A DNA stretch of 64,000 bases from Ilumatobacteraceae bacterium. Its GTDB lineage: Bacteria > Actinomycetota > Acidimicrobiia > Acidimicrobiales > Ilumatobacteraceae. The DNA is taken from positions 38,110 through 102,109 of the forward strand of contig JAJTEQ010000001.1 of assembly GCA_021298195.1 (NCBI GenBank), in the 5' to 3' direction. Of the stretch, positions 17,307-26,287 are shown one piece after another. The notes under the pieces were generated by a model. It worked only from the letters and a program-made list of their open reading frames with translations, was not told the DNA's origin and did no database searches. A program made the position numbers and the translations under genes. Position 1 is the first letter of the stretch. Each line of letters starts with the position of its first letter.

Positions 17307-18242
17307 TTAGGCCGACATCGACATCGTGGCCAGGGACGCGGCCCCGACCGCTCCGGCCACCTCACCGAATCGCGCGATCTCGAGTCGTGGATGCGGGCGC
17401 AGATCCGGCGAGTACAGCAAGCGCGCGAAGTGATGGCGCACCGGATCCATGAGAACCTCGCGCGACGCGGTGAGTCCCCCACCGATCACGATGCACGAGG
17501 GGTCGAGGATGTTGGCCAAACCAACCAGACCGAGGGCCACCCAATGAGCGAATTCGTCCACCACGCCCGTGGCCTCGACGTCTCCGCGACCGGCCAACAT
17601 GCACACGTGCTCTCCGCGCACGTCGCTCACGTCATCGACGAGGGTCGTGATGGCGTTCAAGCCGCCGGCGCGCACGACGGCTCGTGCCATGGCACCCAAC
17701 GCCGTGCCGGACGCGAACCGTTCCCAACAACCCCGTCGACCACACGGACACGCGGGACCGTTCGGGTCGATCACCATGTGCCCCACCTCACCGGCGAATC
17801 CGTTGGTGCCCCGCACGACGCGATCGTCGACGATCAATCCGCCACCGATTCCGGTTCCCAACGTGACGACCACGGCATCACGATGTCCCCGGGCGGCGCC
17901 CGCCCGCCACTCGGCCACCGCGGCACAGGTCGCATCGTTGTCGACGACCACCGAATGACCGAGACGAGCGGTCAGCATTCCCGCCACGTCGAAGTCGGCG
18001 ACGTCGGTGAGATTCGGCGAGGCGCGAATCACACCCTGTCGGGTCACGAGGCCGGGCACCCCCACTCCGACGGCGGGACGGTCTCCCAGTTCGCGCACGA
18101 TCGCTTCCAAGGTGTCGATGATGGCCTCGGGCGACCTCGGGGTCGGGCGCCGCACCTCGGTCACCACCCGATCGTCCTCGAGGAGCACACCGAGGCATTT
18201 CGTGCCACCGACGTCGATGCCGATGGACGCGCCCGAATTCAT
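17307..18242 (-). CDS. ROK family glucokinase
   Basis: A 311-residue ROK kinase, probably ATP- or polyphosphate-dependent glucokinase. Motifs are IGIDVGGTKCLG, VDNDATCAAVAEW, VVTLGTGIGGGL, GFAGEVGHMVIDPNG with the catalytic-region His, and the zinc motif CPCGRRGCWERFASG. This is the canonical actinobacterial glucokinase pattern, in contrast to the more divergent ROK at 2005-2886. The start codon overlaps the stop of the SRPBCC gene (ATGA), so the pair is translationally coupled. A link between a lipid- or ligand-binding SRPBCC protein and glucokinase has no obvious metabolic logic. Confidence 0.92.
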   Translation of the reverse strand: MNSGASIGIDVGGTKCLGVLLEDDRVVTEVRRPTPRSPEAIIDTLEAIVRELGDRPAVGVGVPGLVTRQGVIRASPNLTDVADFDVAGMLTARLGHSVVVDNDATCAAVAEWRAGAARGHRDAVVVTLGTGIGGGLIVDDRVVRGTNGFAGEVGHMVIDPNGPACPCGRRGCWERFASGTALGAMARAVVRAGGLNAITTLVDDVSDVRGEHVCMLAGRGDVEATGVVDEFAHWVALGLVGLANILDPSCIVIGGGLTASREVLMDPVRHHFARLLYSPDLRPHPRLEIARFGEVAGAVGAASLATMSMSA

Positions 18243-18676
18243 CGGCGGGCTTCGGCCCGCACCTTCAACTCCTTGACGGTGTTGAGGATGCGCACCTCGG
18301 CGCGGCGCTTCACGAAGCCCGGCAGAGGGATGATCAACTCGATCGACAAGTTGTAGGTCAGAACCACGCCGCCGCTGGTGTCGGGGGCGAACATGTACGC
18401 ACCGTCGACGCCGCGCATGATGTCACCTTTGATCAATCGCCACGACAGACGATGCGGAGCGGCGCTGTAGTCGTACTCCAAGGTGTAATGCGTGCTCCGA
18501 CCGAGAGCGGACGTGCGGTATTCGACCTGGGTGGCGCGGCCCTGGTCGTCACGAGCCAGCACCACGGCCGACTTGACGTCGGTCCACTCCGGGTAACGCT
18601 CGTAGTCCGTCGCGATACCCCAACAGGTTTCCAGAGGTGCATCGATGGAGATCGTCAGAGACGCCGTGTCGGCCAT
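18239..18676 (-). CDS. SRPBCC / polyketide cyclase-type protein
   Basis: A 145-residue protein of the START-like SRPBCC fold. It opens with the typical TISIDAPLETCWGIATDYERYPEWTDV, which marks the polyketide cyclase/dehydrase subgroup, then strands that line a hydrophobic cavity, and a long C-terminal helix (RILNTVKELKVRAEARR). Such proteins bind lipids or other hydrophobic ligands; no catalytic residue can be named. The gene begins 9 bp after the membrane protein gene and overlaps the glucokinase start by 4 bp. Confidence 0.88.
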   Translation of the reverse strand: MADTASLTISIDAPLETCWGIATDYERYPEWTDVKSAVVLARDDQGRATQVEYRTSALGRSTHYTLEYDYSAAPHRLSWRLIKGDIMRGVDGAYMFAPDTSGGVVLTYNLSIELIIPLPGFVKRRAEVRILNTVKELKVRAEARR

Positions 18677-18685
18677 GTTCTAGTT

Positions 18686-19189
18686 CTAGCCGATTTCGTC
18701 GTCGTCGGAGCGCCTCCGCCGGGGGCCGAAGGTCCCGTGGATCGCGGCCCACAATCCGTTGAGACCCAACCCGAACATCGGAACGAGAACCCCGAACGCC
18801 AGCGACGAACCCGGCGAGGAGCCCGATGTCGCGGTCGGCGACGGAGTGCTCAACCGCGACATGGCGGTACCCACGGCGACCACGGTCTGCACCAGCAAAC
18901 AGAGGTTCATGGTCCTCTTGACGTCGCGAGGCACGGCGGGACCCAACAAGAAGTAGAGCTCGGCGACCGACAACTCGTCCTGTCGACTGCGTTGAACCGC
19001 CACCCAGTAGCCCCACAAGAACGCCGCCACACCCACGGCGAACAACGCCAGGTCGACCACGACCCCTTGCACCTTGGCCGGACCATCGAACACGATCGCG
19101 GCGAGCACGGCCGACGCCGAGAAGACAGCGGTGCCGATGACGTCGAGTCGCACGATGCGACGACTCGACAAGAACTCCGCTCCGTTCAT
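18686..19189 (-). CDS. four-helix membrane protein
   Basis: A 167-residue protein with four predicted membrane helices at about residues 16-34, 41-63, 97-113 and 128-150, and a basic then acidic tail (GPRRRRSDDDEIG). A Ser/Thr/Pro-rich loop lies between helices three and four. No family is recognised. It overlaps the end of the PimB-like glycosyltransferase gene (ATGA), so its expression follows that gene. Confidence 0.75.
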   Translation of the reverse strand: MNGAEFLSSRRIVRLDVIGTAVFSASAVLAAIVFDGPAKVQGVVVDLALFAVGVAAFLWGYWVAVQRSRQDELSVAELYFLLGPAVPRDVKRTMNLCLLVQTVVAVGTAMSRLSTPSPTATSGSSPGSSLAFGVLVPMFGLGLNGLWAAIHGTFGPRRRRSDDDEIG

Positions 19190-20307
19190 TCGTCCACCCC
19201 CAAGGCATTACCGAGACGCGCGGCCAAGATGTCGTAGGAGAATCGACCGATCGCGCGTTCCCGCGATGCCCGACTCATGGCCGTGCGCAGATCCGGATCG
19301 TCGAGCAGTTGAGCCACCCGACGCACGACCTCGTTCACGTCGTTGGGGTCGTCGACGACGAAACCCGTTTCGCCATGAGCCACGGCCTCGGCCGCTCCAC
19401 CGCTCTTTCCGGCGATCTGGGGCACGCCACAGGCGGCGGCCTCGACGAAGACGATGCCGAAGCCCTCCTGCTCGAGGCCGCCCCAGCGGTTCCGGCACAT
19501 CATCGCCGACACGTCGGCGCAACCGTACAAACGAGGCAGATCGTCGTGGGACACCCGTCCCATGAAACGAACCGGTGCCGACAGCGAGAGCGCGAGCTTC
19601 TCGAGACGTTCGCGGTCGCGACCCGCACCAGCGATCGCCAACACCAGACGCGGCCGAAACGGCGACAGGGCCGCCACGGCTCGGATGACCGTGTCGAAAC
19701 CCTTGCGGGGAACCAAGCGGCTGATGCCCACGACGATCTCGGCGTCAGCCGCGAAACCGAAGTGTCTCCGAGCGGTCAGTCGTTCGTCCTCGGTCAACGG
19801 GCGGAACCGCTCGACGTCGACACCGGGAGGTACCACCGTCATCGGCAGTTCACGTCCCGCCGCGTGCTCGGCCTCGCTGGCCGGGTAGCCACCCGCGGCG
19901 ATCACGTGCCGTGCTCCGCGCAACACCCGCCCGAGAAGTTGCTTGGAACCCGGCAAGCGTCCCGGGACCGTCACTTCGGCTCCGTGCAACACCACGTCGT
20001 AGGGGCGATCGATCCACGGGCCGACCAGGCCGAGCGGAATCGCGGGGTCCAGCACCACCCGTTCGGCGCCGACGCGTTCGGCCATCTCGTTGATGCGCCG
20101 CACCATGAACGGCTGCGGCAACAACACCGGTTCGCGGGTGCGCTCGATCTGGAACGCTTGGGCGGCGTCGAACTCGGCGGCCCCCTCGTACGGACTGGTC
20201 AACACCGCGAAGGACTCGGGTGGCAAACGACGCCACCACTCCCACAACAACGACTGGATACCACCGATCTTGGGCGGAAAATCGTTGGTGACCAACAGAT
20301 GCTTCAC
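19186..20307 (-). CDS. pimB: family 4 glycosyltransferase, PimB-like
   Basis: A 373-residue GT-B glycosyltransferase. The N-terminal NDFPPKIGGIQSLL is characteristic of the actinobacterial PimB group, which adds mannose from GDP-mannose to phosphatidyl-inositol monomannoside at the inner membrane face. The C-terminal donor domain shows VVGISRLVPRKGFDTVI, GRVSHDDLPRLYG, and the nucleotide-sugar motif EQEGFGIVFVEAAACG. The neighbourhood includes a polyprenol-phosphate mannose synthase and an inositol monophosphatase about 10 kb away, consistent with PIM-type lipids. The exact acceptor cannot be read from sequence. Confidence 0.87.
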   Translation of the reverse strand: MKHLLVTNDFPPKIGGIQSLLWEWWRRLPPESFAVLTSPYEGAAEFDAAQAFQIERTREPVLLPQPFMVRRINEMAERVGAERVVLDPAIPLGLVGPWIDRPYDVVLHGAEVTVPGRLPGSKQLLGRVLRGARHVIAAGGYPASEAEHAAGRELPMTVVPPGVDVERFRPLTEDERLTARRHFGFAADAEIVVGISRLVPRKGFDTVIRAVAALSPFRPRLVLAIAGAGRDRERLEKLALSLSAPVRFMGRVSHDDLPRLYGCADVSAMMCRNRWGGLEQEGFGIVFVEAAACGVPQIAGKSGGAAEAVAHGETGFVVDDPNDVNEVVRRVAQLLDDPDLRTAMSRASRERAIGRFSYDILAARLGNALGVDE

Positions 20308-20314
20308 GCGACAC

Positions 20315-21475
20315 TCATCTCGGATTCACCGGGCCGAGCCACTCGGCACGGACCACGACGTCGGGATCGTCGCGCACGGAGTCGGCCAGGTCGTCGAGCC
20401 CGAGCCTCCTCGCCACCCACAGGGCATGGGCGCGCAGGATCGGGACATCACTTCCAAGGTAGTGGCGCAGCAACGACCGAACCGAGTCATCCACGGGGAC
20501 GGGTGCCACATTGCCCAGGATGATGAGGGCGTTGCGTCGCAACCACATCGGGTCGCGATCGGCCAGGTACCAACGTCCGTACAACTCGATCAAACGGTCG
20601 TCGTCGACGCGCAGGATCTCGAGCAGATCCACGTGCTGCCCCGGCCCGATTGCGACCGGCAGTTCGGCGGCGTCGCGCGGGCGATGTCGCGGTGCCAACC
20701 TCACGTTGGGCGGACACGTGCTCTGACAGTCGTCACAGCCGTAGATGCGATCGCCCAGGGACTCCCGGAACTCCACGGGGAAGACGCCCGGCTTCTGCAC
20801 CAACCAGGCCAGGCAACGACGGGCGTCGACCACCCCGATGTCGACGATGGCCGCGGTGGGACAGGCATCGATGCAAAGACGGCACGTTCCACAACCGTCG
20901 GGCGCCGGTTGGGTCGCCGGAGCGAACTCGGCGGTGGTGACGATCGAACCCAGACTGAAGAAACTTCCCGCGCCGGGCAACAACAAGTTCGCGTTCTTGC
21001 CGAACCAACCGAGGCCGGCGCGATGTGCCACCTCACGATCGACGAGGTCGTTCTCGTCGGCGAAGACCACCGCGCGATGCCCGTCGGCGCGGAGTCGAAG
21101 CGCGATCTTCTGCAAGGCCTGACGCAAGGGCGTGTACTGATCGATGCGGGCGTAGCGAGCGACGGTGGCGCTCAGATGGGTGGGCGGTTCCTCGTCGGGC
21201 ACGTTGTAGCTGCGGGCGGCCACGATGACCGAGCGCGCACCGTCGACCGCTCGTCGCGGATCGGTGGAACGCTCCGGGTTACGAAACGTGAAGCCCATGG
21301 TGTCGGACAACCCACGGTCGACCCGATCGTGAAGGGCGACTCGGGCCCGCTCGAGAACCGTCGCATCGGTGAAACCGACGCGGTCCAGACCCAATTCCCG
21401 CGCCATCTCGATGATCGATGCGGCGTACTCGGCCGGCACCGGTTCCGAACGGAGGTTGTGATCATCCGGAGGCAC
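20315..21475 (-). CDS. queG: epoxyqueuosine reductase
   Basis: A 386-residue cobalamin- and iron-sulfur-dependent enzyme that reduces epoxyqueuosine to queuosine in tRNA. The two [4Fe-4S] motifs are CGTCRLCIDACPTAAI and YGCDDCQSTCPPN; GLGWFGKNANLL and the catalytic-type Asp-rich motifs of QueG precede them, and a HEAT-like C-terminal extension follows. Two GTG starts are possible: 21475 (VPPDDHNL) and 21508, both overlapping the upstream CxxC gene; 21508 has a GAAGG upstream, but the extra residues look unconserved, so I took 21475. Other queuosine genes are not in the window, so the product may act on imported queuine. Confidence 0.9.
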   Translation of the reverse strand: MPPDDHNLRSEPVPAEYAASIIEMARELGLDRVGFTDATVLERARVALHDRVDRGLSDTMGFTFRNPERSTDPRRAVDGARSVIVAARSYNVPDEEPPTHLSATVARYARIDQYTPLRQALQKIALRLRADGHRAVVFADENDLVDREVAHRAGLGWFGKNANLLLPGAGSFFSLGSIVTTAEFAPATQPAPDGCGTCRLCIDACPTAAIVDIGVVDARRCLAWLVQKPGVFPVEFRESLGDRIYGCDDCQSTCPPNVRLAPRHRPRDAAELPVAIGPGQHVDLLEILRVDDDRLIELYGRWYLADRDPMWLRRNALIILGNVAPVPVDDSVRSLLRHYLGSDVPILRAHALWVARRLGLDDLADSVRDDPDVVVRAEWLGPVNPR

Positions 21476-21725
21476 GGTGACGAAGCGTAGGCACCAAACC
21501 CGCCTCACCGAGCGCCTTCAGGGCACGAATCTCGTTCAAGTCGAGGATGACCGCCGTCGTCGAGGTCGGTTCGTGATCCAACAGGAACGACATCACGCAA
21601 TCGGCGCAGGCGTCGGACTCGTGCATGACGCACGTGTCGCAATCGATCACGAGCGCGTCGGCGGGTTCCACCTCGTCGACGGAATCGGACGATTGGACGG
21701 GGATGCGTCGCGGGAAGCTGCTCAT
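21462..21725 (-). CDS. small double-CxxC protein upstream of queG
   Basis: An 87-residue protein with two closely spaced CxxC pairs, CDTC and CADC, separated by eight residues and followed by VMSFLLDHEP. This arrangement could bind zinc or an iron-sulfur cluster. The remainder is a C-terminal helix rich in Leu and Ala. I do not know the family. Its 3' end overlaps the start of queG, so it is likely co-translated with an iron-sulfur enzyme, and a metal-binding partner role is conceivable. The ATG at 21725 lies 37 bp after the GMC oxidoreductase stop. Confidence 0.75.
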   Translation of the reverse strand: MSSFPRRIPVQSSDSVDEVEPADALVIDCDTCVMHESDACADCVMSFLLDHEPTSTTAVILDLNEIRALKALGEAGLVPTLRHRASG

Positions 21726-21762
21726 GGCCTCACCGTGCCACGGGGGTGTGGCAGGAAGCCAG

Positions 21763-23181
21763 CTACCAGCGATCGGCGACCAATTCGGCCGCCATCATCA
21801 CCGGGAGGTGGGTGTTGGCTCGGGGCAGACGGGGAAAGATGGAGGCGTCGCAGACCCGCAATCCCGCGACTCCGACCACCCGAGCGCTCGGATCCACGAC
21901 GGTCCCCGGCGCCCGGGGGTCGCCCATCGCGCACGTGCCGGCGGCGTGGACGTAGTCCCCCGTGGACACCCTCAACCACTCGCGCACGGCGTCCGATGAG
22001 GCGGTGACGTCGGCCAGCGGAGTGCCACGATCGTCGACGTAGAACTGACCGGCCATCGCCGACACCGGCGGTGAATCCAGCAGATCCAGCAACACTCCGA
22101 TTCCGACCGTCAGCGATTCCAGGTCCTCGTCGGTCGAGAGCAGATCGAAGTCGACGATCGGCTCGGCCAAGGGATCTCGCGGGTCCAAACGCACCGTTCC
22201 CCGCGACGACACCTTCATGAGGGCCACGTTGATCGCTCCGTACCCGACGGCATCGGGGCCGAGATGATTGATGGGCAGGAGCTGCAGGTCCGCGGCGTGG
22301 CGTCCACTGCTGAAACGGGCCACCGCCGACACGGCCAACGAGTGCGGATCCCGCGGATCCTTCAACGCCACCGTGATCGACGCCGACGGATGGTCCTGCA
22401 ACCCCGCGCCGATCCCGGGACGCTCGATGCCGCTGCGCAACAGGATCGTCGGCGAATGAATGGCTCCGGCGGCCAACACGACCTCGCGCGCTCCGATCTC
22501 CGTTCCATCCACCAAGAGCACGCCCACGGCCCGACCATGTTCGATCATCACACGATCGACCACGGCATGGGTTCGCACTTCCACCTTGTCGCGACGACGC
22601 GCCCGCTCCAGGTGGACATCGGCGACCGTGACCCGTCGTCCACTCGCGTCGCGCGTCAGCATCGCCGGTCCGGCGTCGGCGGGGACGCCCGATAGCGGGT
22701 ACGGCCCGCGGTGCAACGACCAGCCGTTCATCACACAGGCATCCACCAGCGCCCCTGACACCGATTCGGGTCCTTCGGGTGCGGCGCGATGAAGTGGAAC
22801 CTCGAGACGCCGGAAGTACTGCTCGACGTTCGACCAACCCCACCCGACGCACCCGTGATCCCGCTCCCACGCGTCGTAGTCGCCCATCTCTCCCCACAGT
22901 GCGAGCATGGCGTTCACCGCCGACGAACCGCCCACTCCCCGACCGCGGGCGTAGGCGCGAGGCGTCTGACCCCCGGACCGACGCGCCAGAAGTTCAGCGT
23001 GGGTGCGCCCGGGCTCGGCCAATGCGTCGTAGAACGAATCACCCCTGATCGATGCGGGCGTGGTGTCCGACCGCAAATCGGGACCCGCCTCCACGACGCA
23101 CACCGACAGACCTTGGGCCGACAACCGATCGGCGAGAACGCATCCCGCGGAACCGGCACCCACCACCAGAACGTCGATCAT
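21763..23181 (-). CDS. GMC family FAD oxidoreductase
   Basis: A 472-residue flavoprotein of the glucose-methanol-choline oxidoreductase family. The dinucleotide motif is VLVVGAGSAGCVLADRL at the N-terminus; RGRGVGGSSAVNAML is the GMC signature; VVLAAGAIHSPTILLRSGI is the second signature; and near the C-terminus DYVHAAGTCAMG and ANTHLPVMMAAE carry the active-site His and the partner His. It oxidises an alcohol, but choline, sterol and sugar alcohol enzymes cannot be told apart here. The ATG at 23181 directly begins the FAD motif; a longer frame would run into the phosphatase gene. It is slightly shorter than most members. Confidence 0.9.
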   Translation of the reverse strand: MIDVLVVGAGSAGCVLADRLSAQGLSVCVVEAGPDLRSDTTPASIRGDSFYDALAEPGRTHAELLARRSGGQTPRAYARGRGVGGSSAVNAMLALWGEMGDYDAWERDHGCVGWGWSNVEQYFRRLEVPLHRAAPEGPESVSGALVDACVMNGWSLHRGPYPLSGVPADAGPAMLTRDASGRRVTVADVHLERARRRDKVEVRTHAVVDRVMIEHGRAVGVLLVDGTEIGAREVVLAAGAIHSPTILLRSGIERPGIGAGLQDHPSASITVALKDPRDPHSLAVSAVARFSSGRHAADLQLLPINHLGPDAVGYGAINVALMKVSSRGTVRLDPRDPLAEPIVDFDLLSTDEDLESLTVGIGVLLDLLDSPPVSAMAGQFYVDDRGTPLADVTASSDAVREWLRVSTGDYVHAAGTCAMGDPRAPGTVVDPSARVVGVAGLRVCDASIFPRLPRANTHLPVMMAAELVADRW

Positions 23182-23218
23182 CGGGCGCGCTCCGAGCTCG
23201 ACGCGCGACACCACGAGG

Positions 23219-23866
23219 TCAATGTGCGTTCGTGGACGCCGGCAAACCGGCCAGGTGCGCCGCATCGTTGTAACGAATGAGTCGCCAACGACCGGGCTTC
23301 ACCAGTTCGACCTCGGTGATCGAGGTGTTCTTGGTCCATACCTCGAAGATACCCGTGCCGGAGGTGCGCAACGATTGACGCAGGACCGTGTCGATGACAC
23401 CGCCGTGGCAGAAGACGACGATGCGTCCCCCGGGGTAGCGATCCAGCAAACCACGCACGGCGTCACCCACCCGCAGTTGGAACGCGGCGATGCTCTCTCC
23501 ACCGGGGAAGGTCTCTCCGTGAGGATCGTTCTCCCAATCCGGGTCACCGAAACGCCGCTCGAACTCGTCGTAGGTGAGACCGTCGCAGATGGGACCCGGA
23601 TCATGTTCGCCCAGTCCGGCTTCTTCGAGGATCTCGCTGTGCCCGAGCGCGGGCAAAACGATCTGAGCCGTCTCGCGAGCCCGGGGATAGTGACTGGCGA
23701 ACACCGCATCGGCATCCATCTCGGGGTGCGTCGCCCAACGATCACGGAGACGTTCGGACTGTCGACGACCCAGATCGGACAGCCCGACGCAACTGCGTGG
23801 TCCGCCAACCACTCGCTTCACGGTCACCTGCGACTCGCCGTGTCGCACGAAGATCAGACGCGTCAC
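23219..23866 (-). CDS. histidine phosphatase superfamily protein
   Basis: A 215-residue phosphoglycerate mutase-like phosphatase. The catalytic motif LIFVRHGESQ comes right after the start and the second His is in VVFCHGGVI. The Glu of the active site is likely in GEHDPG. The start is a GTG at 23866, five bases after the stop of the VWA gene; an upstream in-frame ATG would overlap that gene by nearly 100 bp and is rejected. The substrate is not evident: sugar phosphates, nucleotides and mutase activity all occur in this fold. Confidence 0.88.
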   Translation of the reverse strand: MTRLIFVRHGESQVTVKRVVGGPRSCVGLSDLGRRQSERLRDRWATHPEMDADAVFASHYPRARETAQIVLPALGHSEILEEAGLGEHDPGPICDGLTYDEFERRFGDPDWENDPHGETFPGGESIAAFQLRVGDAVRGLLDRYPGGRIVVFCHGGVIDTVLRQSLRTSGTGIFEVWTKNTSITEVELVKPGRWRLIRYNDAAHLAGLPASTNAH

Positions 23867-23870
23867 CGGC

Positions 23871-25307
23871 TCACACCAACTTCTCGACGAACGCTTCCAA
23901 CTGCCGCAAGTTGCGACATTCGTAGGTGCCGTCGGTGTGCGCGCCGTATTCGCCGACGATCGAGTCACCGGTGTTCCAATACGAGCGCGGCTCGGGATTC
24001 AGCCAGTACACCTGGCGGGCCTTCTGACGAATCTCCTTGATGACCCACGCTTGCGACGCGTGATAGTTGTTGCGCGCGTCACCCAGGAAGAGCACCGTGG
24101 TCTTGGGGCCAACATCCTTGCCGTACTTCTCCCAGAACACCTCGAAAGCGTGGCCATAATCGCTGTGTCCGTCGACCCACACCACGTCGGCCTCGGTGTT
24201 GACGCGATGGATGGCCTCACTGATGTCCTCGGTGCCCTTGAAGAAATCCGTCACCTCGTCGATGCCGTCGATGAAGACGAACGAGCGCACCTTGGAGAAC
24301 TGGTTCTGGATCGCGTACACCAACATCAACGTGAAACGAGCGAAGGCCGCGACGCTGCCCGAGATGTCGGCCACCACCATCAATTCGGGCTTGGCCGGCC
24401 GCGGATACTTGAACTTCGGCTCGGCCGGGGTGCCTCCGTAGGACAACGAGTGTCGCACGGTGTTGCGGAAATCGAGCGGGCCCTTGCGACCGTGTCGGCG
24501 CTTTCGGGCCAAGCGCGCGGCCAGTTTGCGGGTGAGGGGATACAAAGACTTCTTCAGGGCCTGCATCTCGTCACGACTGGCGTGCATGAACTCGACGTCT
24601 TCCGGTAACGGCTTGCGCAACGTCTTGGCCATCGCCTCGGCGCCACGATCGGCGACCAAACGTCGACGAATCTCGGCCTCGATCTCTTTCTTGAACTGCT
24701 CGATGCGACTCTCGTACTCGTCCTTCTCGAGACGCTCCTCGAGCGCGGTGAGTTCTCCCCCGACCTCCTGACGGCTGGCATCCATCAGCTTTTGCAGCAT
24801 GCCCTCGAGATCGAGGTTCCGCAGGGTTCGGTACAGGTAGTACGTTCCGCCCACCGGACGTCCGGGCTCCATTCCGGCGAAACGTTGGACCGACTGCTTG
24901 GCCAAGGCGCGCATGAGGGCCTGATCACCGTTCAGGAGGGCCTGCATCAACATCTGGGCGATCTCTTCGGGCGTGAGGGCGTCCATTCCGCCCGAGGAGC
25001 CCCGACCGTCACCCTCCTTCATCTGCTCCTGCATCTCGCGCCACATCTGCTCGAGTTCGTCCTCGGACCCCTCGACCAACTTGTACTCCGGACCCCGCAT
25101 CGAGAAGTAGACCTCGAAAACGGTTTCGAACGAGCGCCAGTGCGAACTGTTCTTCACCAACGTCGCCCCCAACGCGTACTTGAACGCGTCACGGTCCTCG
25201 ATCGGGATGTGTTGCACCGCCTCCATGGCGTCGAGGTTCTCGGTCAACGACACCGGGAGCCCGGCATTGCGGAGCTCGGTGACGAAGCCGGCGAGAAGGT
25301 CGAGCAC
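23871..25307 (-). CDS. VWA-domain protein, CoxE-like
   Basis: A 478-residue protein whose C-terminal 200 residues form a von Willebrand A domain with the MIDAS motif DISGSV (near residue 327) and later GHSDYG and FLGDARNN. The N-terminal half is helical and charged with a long coiled-coil-like segment at residues 180-230. It is encoded 16 bp after an AAA+ ATPase of the MoxR superfamily. Such ATPase/VWA pairs, including CoxD/CoxE, act together to load metals or to remodel target enzymes. No carbon monoxide dehydrogenase is in the window, so the target is unknown. The start is a GTG at 25307. Confidence 0.87.
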   Translation of the reverse strand: MLDLLAGFVTELRNAGLPVSLTENLDAMEAVQHIPIEDRDAFKYALGATLVKNSSHWRSFETVFEVYFSMRGPEYKLVEGSEDELEQMWREMQEQMKEGDGRGSSGGMDALTPEEIAQMLMQALLNGDQALMRALAKQSVQRFAGMEPGRPVGGTYYLYRTLRNLDLEGMLQKLMDASRQEVGGELTALEERLEKDEYESRIEQFKKEIEAEIRRRLVADRGAEAMAKTLRKPLPEDVEFMHASRDEMQALKKSLYPLTRKLAARLARKRRHGRKGPLDFRNTVRHSLSYGGTPAEPKFKYPRPAKPELMVVADISGSVAAFARFTLMLVYAIQNQFSKVRSFVFIDGIDEVTDFFKGTEDISEAIHRVNTEADVVWVDGHSDYGHAFEVFWEKYGKDVGPKTTVLFLGDARNNYHASQAWVIKEIRQKARQVYWLNPEPRSYWNTGDSIVGEYGAHTDGTYECRNLRQLEAFVEKLV

Positions 25308-25323
25308 GGTGGCGGTCCTGGCC

Positions 25324-26193
25324 TCAGACGAGGTCGACGGACAGTTCCTTGGCGGCCTTGGCGATGTCCGTCTGGTACTTCAGCAGAACGTGCAAGGTGT
25401 CCTTGGCGACCTGAGCGTCGATGGTCTCGATGTTCAGCAACATGATGGTGCGCGCCCAGTCGAGGGTCTCGCTGACGCTCGGGGACTTCTTGAGATCGAG
25501 CTGGCGGATGCTGCGCACGATGCGAGCGACCTGATCGGCCAGATTCTCGGTGATGCCCTCGACCTTGGTGAGCACGATCTCCTTCTCGCGTTCCATCGAC
25601 GGGTAATCGACGTGCAGGTAGAGACAACGTCGCTTCAAGGCCTCGGAGAGTTCGCGAGTGTTGTTGGACGTCAGGAACACCATTGGAATCTGGGTGGCCG
25701 TGATGGTTCCCAGTTCGGGGATGGACACCTGGTATTCCGACAGGATCTCGAGCAGGAGCGCTTCGGTCTCCACTTCGACGCGGTCGACCTCGTCGATCAG
25801 CAACACCACCGGGTCGGGGGCGCTGATGGCCTCGAGCAGCGGACGCGTCAGGAGGAACTCGCGACTGAAGATGTCGTCGTGGATCTCGCTCCAACCGTCG
25901 CTGTTCTTGTCGGCTTGGATCCGCAGGAGCTGCTTCTTGTAGTTCCACTCGTAGAGGGCCTTGGACTCGTCGAGACCCTCGTAGCACTGCAGACGGATCA
26001 ACCGGGCCCCGGTCATGTCGGCGATGCTCTTGGCCAGCTGGGTCTTTCCGGTTCCCGCCGGACCCTCGACCAGGATCGGCTTGGCGAGTCGGTCCGCGAG
26101 GAACGCCACCCCGGCGATGCCGTCATCGGCGAGGTAGTTGACGTCACGCAAACCGTCGCGAACTTGTTGAACCGATGTGAAACGGGGAGCCAT
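25324..26193 (-). CDS. MoxR-superfamily AAA+ ATPase, CoxD-like
   Basis: A 289-residue AAA+ ATPase. Walker A is VEGPAGTGKTQLAKS near residue 45, Walker B is VVLLIDEVDR near residue 120, sensor-1 is FLTSNNTRELSEALKRRC. The sequence between them (YEGLDESKALYEWNYKKQLL) is typical of the CoxD-type clade and differs from the classical MoxR at 2932-3882. The ATG at 26193 is preceded by AGGGTGA nine bases upstream. It leads a long minus-strand gene run that starts here and continues to about 16.6 kb, beginning with its VWA partner. Confidence 0.9.
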   Translation of the reverse strand: MAPRFTSVQQVRDGLRDVNYLADDGIAGVAFLADRLAKPILVEGPAGTGKTQLAKSIADMTGARLIRLQCYEGLDESKALYEWNYKKQLLRIQADKNSDGWSEIHDDIFSREFLLTRPLLEAISAPDPVVLLIDEVDRVEVETEALLLEILSEYQVSIPELGTITATQIPMVFLTSNNTRELSEALKRRCLYLHVDYPSMEREKEIVLTKVEGITENLADQVARIVRSIRQLDLKKSPSVSETLDWARTIMLLNIETIDAQVAKDTLHVLLKYQTDIAKAAKELSVDLV

Positions 26194-26274
26194 TGGAGTC
26201 ACCCTACTGTCCCCATCGAACCGGTCACCAGTTCGGGAGCGCGTAACGACGAGTTCGCGGCGCATTCGGGGACC

Positions 26275-26287
26275 TAATCTGATAGCC
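26275..26287 (+). promoter_or_regulatory. putative leaderless promoter of murJ
   Basis: TAATCT (26275-26280), seven bases, then GTG at 26288. This supports the long N-terminal form of MurJ rather than the internal ATG at 26468. Confidence 0.5.
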
